From the NCBI RefSeq assembly GCF_036621135.1, contig NZ_JAZIBG010000001.1, forward strand, positions 34,010 through 98,009: DNA of 64,000 nt, given 5' to 3'. Of the stretch, positions 61,852 through 64,000 are shown piece after piece (position 1 is the stretch's first letter; each line of letters starts with the position of its first letter). The notes beneath the pieces were generated by a model. The model made no database searches. It was not told the origin of the DNA and worked only from the letters and a program-made list of their open reading frames with translations. The translations under genes were made by a program, and so were the position numbers. The stretch comes from Aquincola agrisoli (GTDB lineage: Bacteria; Pseudomonadota; Gammaproteobacteria; Burkholderiales; Burkholderiaceae_C).

Positions 61852-62664
61852 TCAGTTCGACTGGCCGAAGCGGGGCCGGCGCTTCTCCTTGAAGGCGCGT
61901 GTGGCTTCCTTGTGGTCGGCCAGCTCGAAGGTGACCTGCTCCAGGGCCATCGACGCCTCGAGCAGGTGGTTCACGCGCTCCTTCACGATCTGGTTGACGG
62001 ACAGCTTCGTCCAGCGGATGGCCCAGGTGGGGCCGTTCGCGAGTTCGGTGGCGATCTGCTCGGCCTGGGTGCGCACCTCAGGGGCCGCGACGCAGTGGTT
62101 CACGAGGCCGATGCGCTCGGCCTCGCGGCCCTTCAGCAGCGTGCCGCGCATCAGGAACTCCTTCGCCTTGGCCACGCCGACCAGCAGCGGCCAGATCACG
62201 GTGCCGCCGTCGCCGGCCACCAGGCCGACGCGGCTGACGTGTGTGTCGCCGATGCGGGCGTCTTCCGACATCACGGTGACGTCGCACAGCAGCGCGATCG
62301 TCGCGGCCAGGCCGATGCAGTCGCCGTTGATGGCGCAGACGATGGGCTTGTCGAGCTCGAGCAGGCGGTTCACGAGGCGGCGGCTGATCATCGGATCGTG
62401 CACCTCGCCTTCCTCCAGCACGTCGCCGCCCGGGCGGTCCGACATCGCCTTGACGTCGCCGCCGACGCTGAAGAACGGGCCTTCGCCGGTCAGCAGCACG
62501 GCATTGACCGCCGGGTCGTCGGCGAGGTCGTCCCAGATCGTGCGCAGCTCGCGGATCAGGCGCTGGTTGATGGCGTTGCGGGCCTCGGGCCGGTGGATCG
62601 TGACCGTGGCCACCTTGCCGGCGACGTCGATCTTCAGGTCATGGTATTTCTCGTAGCGGGACAT
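61852..62664 (-). CDS. crotonase-superfamily protein (enoyl-CoA hydratase/isomerase fold)
   Basis: A 270-residue crotonase-fold protein. The CoA-binding and oxyanion segments are present: VTIHRPEARNAINQRLI, GEGPFFSVGGDVKAM and INGDCIGLAATIALLCDVTV. Both catalytic glutamates of true hydratases are missing: the Glu144 position is Thr (ATIALLCD) and the Glu164 position His (GDTHVSRVG). An Asp is found in GLVAGDGGTVIWPLLVG, as in some isomerases and ring-cleaving members. A hydratase label would therefore be unsafe. ATG 62664 (MSRYEKYHDLKIDV) is chosen. It leads the leftward unit crotonase - Bug - PrpD and is divergent from the next Bug gene, with 223 bp between starts. Confidence 0.87.
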   Translation of the reverse strand: MSRYEKYHDLKIDVAGKVATVTIHRPEARNAINQRLIRELRTIWDDLADDPAVNAVLLTGEGPFFSVGGDVKAMSDRPGGDVLEEGEVHDPMISRRLVNRLLELDKPIVCAINGDCIGLAATIALLCDVTVMSEDARIGDTHVSRVGLVAGDGGTVIWPLLVGVAKAKEFLMRGTLLKGREAERIGLVNHCVAAPEVRTQAEQIATELANGPTWAIRWTKLSVNQIVKERVNHLLEASMALEQVTFELADHKEATRAFKEKRRPRFGQSN

Positions 62665-62887
62665 GGCGTTCTCGATGAAAAGGAAAGGGGAGGGGGCTCG
62701 TGGCATCCGGTGCTCAGCCTACCCAGGCGCTGCGCCGGAACAAGCGGCCGGCGCGCACAGCAGCTGTGCCGGGGCGGCACGGTCGCGCCGCGGGCCGCCA
62801 TCGTTGAACCCGGCTCACACGAGCTGTGCGGCGCCCGCGCTTGCCGCGCAGGCCGCGGCCGCACACCATGCGGGCAGGAGACCCCCA
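62665..62887. other. intergenic regulatory space between divergent crotonase and Bug genes
   Basis: A 223-bp gap with two divergent starts. AGGAGA at 62876-62881 serves the rightward Bug gene and AAAGGAAA (minus strand, near 62680) may serve the crotonase gene. A frame that is open across it has no coding character. No convincing -35/-10 pair or operator was found by eye. Confidence 0.4.
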
Positions 62888-63856
62888 ATGCAACGACGTC
62901 GCTTCCTCGAGTTCGCCGCATCCGCCGGCGTGTTGTCTTCACCGGCCCTGCCTGCCGCGGCGGCCGACCGCACGGTGCGCATCGTCGTGCCCTATGCGGC
63001 CGGCGGGCCCACCGACGCCATGGCCCGGCTGCTGCAGGGCCCGCTGCAGCGGGCGCTCGGGGCCACGGTGCTGGTCGAGAACGTGCCCGGCGCGGGCGGT
63101 GCGCTCGGCGCGCAGCAGGTGCTGCGGGCGCCGGCCGACGGCAACACCTTCTTCCTCGGCAACAACGGCCCCAGCGCGGTGACGCCGCTGCTGCAGAAGG
63201 CCGCTGCGTTCGATCCGCTGAAGGACTTCCAGCCGGTCGCGATGATCGCGAAGGCCACGATGCAGATCGCGGTGAGCGCCCAGGTGCCGGCCGCCGACAT
63301 GCGGTCCTTCATCCGCCATGTGCGCGCCCACCCGGGCGAGCTCAACTACGCCAGCGCCGGCATCGGCTCGCTCGGCCACCTGGGCAGCGAACTGCTGTCC
63401 AAGCAGGCGGGCCTCGTGATGACCCATGTGCCCTACAAGGGCCAGGCGCCCACGCTCAACGCCCTGCTCGGCAACGAGGTGCAGGTACTGCTGACCACGC
63501 CCACCGATGCGATGCGGGCGCACATCGCCAGCGGCCGCATCAAGCTGATCGCAGTGACTTCCGAGCAGCCCTCGCCGCTGGATCCCGGTGTGGGCACGGT
63601 GCAGGCGGAGGTGCCGGGCTTCGTGCTGTATTCGTGGTTCGCGCTGATGGCCAAGTCCGGCACGCCGCGGGCGGCGCTCGACGGCATGCGCCGGGTGCTG
63701 GCGGACGCGCTGGCCACCGACGAGATCCAGAAGCGCTTCGAGGGCCTGGGCGTGGCGGTGGACCGCGGCGGCCCGGACGAGGTCACCGCCTACATCCGGC
63801 AGGACCTGGCCCGCTGGAGCACGATCATCCGCGAGCGGGACATCCGGGCGGAATGA
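62888..63856 (+). CDS. Bug-type (TctC family) solute-binding protein
   Basis: A 322-residue periplasmic binding protein with a signal beginning MQRRRFLEFAASAG, twin-arginine in style, cleaved near residue 25 (AAAA/DRTVRIVVPY). Family segments: VVPYAAGGPTDAMARLL, GATVLVENVPGAGGALG, APADGNTFFLG and MTHVPYKGQAPTLNALLGNEV. It is the close paralogue of the protein at 54012-54977, suggesting a duplication that brackets the catabolic genes. AGGAGA stands 7 nt before the ATG. The etfB start follows 26 bp after its stop, so import and electron transfer appear to share one transcript. Confidence 0.93.
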   Translation: MQRRRFLEFAASAGVLSSPALPAAAADRTVRIVVPYAAGGPTDAMARLLQGPLQRALGATVLVENVPGAGGALGAQQVLRAPADGNTFFLGNNGPSAVTPLLQKAAAFDPLKDFQPVAMIAKATMQIAVSAQVPAADMRSFIRHVRAHPGELNYASAGIGSLGHLGSELLSKQAGLVMTHVPYKGQAPTLNALLGNEVQVLLTTPTDAMRAHIASGRIKLIAVTSEQPSPLDPGVGTVQAEVPGFVLYSWFALMAKSGTPRAALDGMRRVLADALATDEIQKRFEGLGVAVDRGGPDEVTAYIRQDLARWSTIIRERDIRAE

Positions 63857-63882
63857 GCCAACCACACGAGGAGCACAAGCGC

Positions 63883-64000
63883 ATGAAGATCCTGGTCCCG
63901 GTAAAGCGGGTGGTGGACTACAACGTGAAGGTGAGGGTGAAGGGCGACGGCACGGGGGTGGACATTGCCAACGTGAAGATGTCGATGAACCCGTTCGACG
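63883..64000 (+). CDS. etfB: electron transfer flavoprotein beta subunit, 5' end
   Basis: The first 39 codons before the window ends: MKILVPVKRVVDYNVKVRVK then VDIANVKMSMNPFD, unmistakable for EtfB. The protein with EtfA takes electrons from acyl-CoA dehydrogenases and passes them to ETF:ubiquinone oxidoreductase. GAGGAG lies about 8 nt before the ATG. Its place beside the dehydrogenase locus suggests a dedicated ETF. The remainder lies outside the window. Confidence 0.93.
   Translation, partial: MKILVPVKRVVDYNVKVRVKGDGTGVDIANVKMSMNPFD

Noticed and set aside
61852..62664. Standard enoyl-CoA hydratase
   Set aside because: Both catalytic glutamates are replaced, so only the superfamily is assigned.

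Overview
The window reads as chromosomal DNA of a high-GC betaproteobacterium of the order Burkholderiales, probably the Rubrivivax / Leptothrix / Aquincola neighbourhood. This placement is inferred from gene content. The supporting signs are the block pyrG-kdsA-(DUF1330)-eno-ftsB, the amiC-tsaE / queG block beside mutL, four orphan Bug-type (tripartite tricarboxylate transporter) binding proteins, a classic Burkholderiales porin ending in Phe, and GC-rich palindromic intergenic repeats with a CCCCC...GGGGG core. No tRNA, rRNA, CRISPR array or insertion sequence was seen.

Layout. 1-1.9 kb: end of an unidentified gene, a small exported protein, wrbA and an OmpA-type lipoprotein. 2-8.9 kb: an ABC exporter divergent from a marR - outer membrane factor - emrA - emrB efflux operon. 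9-18.8 kb: a degenerate GGDEF protein, then a long leftward gene train (lipoprotein hydrolase, RsuA-type pseudouridine synthase with a huge Arg/Asp/Pro-rich N-terminus, Bcr/CflA transporter, miaA, AttEFGH-like ABC system). 19-28 kb: a lone catalase-C-terminal-like domain, mutL, dedA, amiC, tsaE, queG, an AEC transporter, a Bug protein and xerD, closed by a strong bidirectional terminator. 28-35 kb: porin, marC, a polar amino-acid ABC permease and binding protein, a DUF455 ferritin-like protein, hslO, and a nicotinamide-riboside salvage pair (kinase + pnuC). 35-44 kb: ftsB, eno, DUF1330, kdsA, pyrG, then the leftward unit mutS - Anbu (proteasome-like) - alpha/beta hydrolase.

44-51.9 kb is an accessory copper-resistance island: CopA-type P1B ATPase leftward; rightward two His-rich periplasmic proteins, a CusC-like outer membrane factor, a multicopper oxidase, a CopI-like cupredoxin, a DUF411 protein and a CusF-like chaperone. 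Both directions start at promoters with 19-bp spacers and ACCTT/AAGGT dyads typical of CueR/MerR control. The matching regulator survives only as a probable 3' fragment, and the RND pump CusA only as about 22 codons at the right edge, so the island looks eroded.

51.9-64 kb is a CoA-thioester catabolic locus: a FadR-type GntR regulator divergent from an acyl-CoA dehydrogenase with a TGGT-N3-ACCA operator at the start site, Bug proteins, a LysR regulator, a class III CoA-transferase, a tandem acyl-CoA dehydrogenase fusion, an MmgE/PrpD protein, a crotonase-fold protein lacking both hydratase glutamates, and the start of etfB. Together these would import a carboxylic acid, activate it by CoA transfer and oxidise it with electrons passed to ETF; the substrate cannot be read from sequence.

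A recurring feature is a -10-like hexamer only 6-9 nt before the start codon with no Shine-Dalgarno sequence (ABC exporter, marR, mutL, dedA, queG, marC), which suggests leaderless transcripts.
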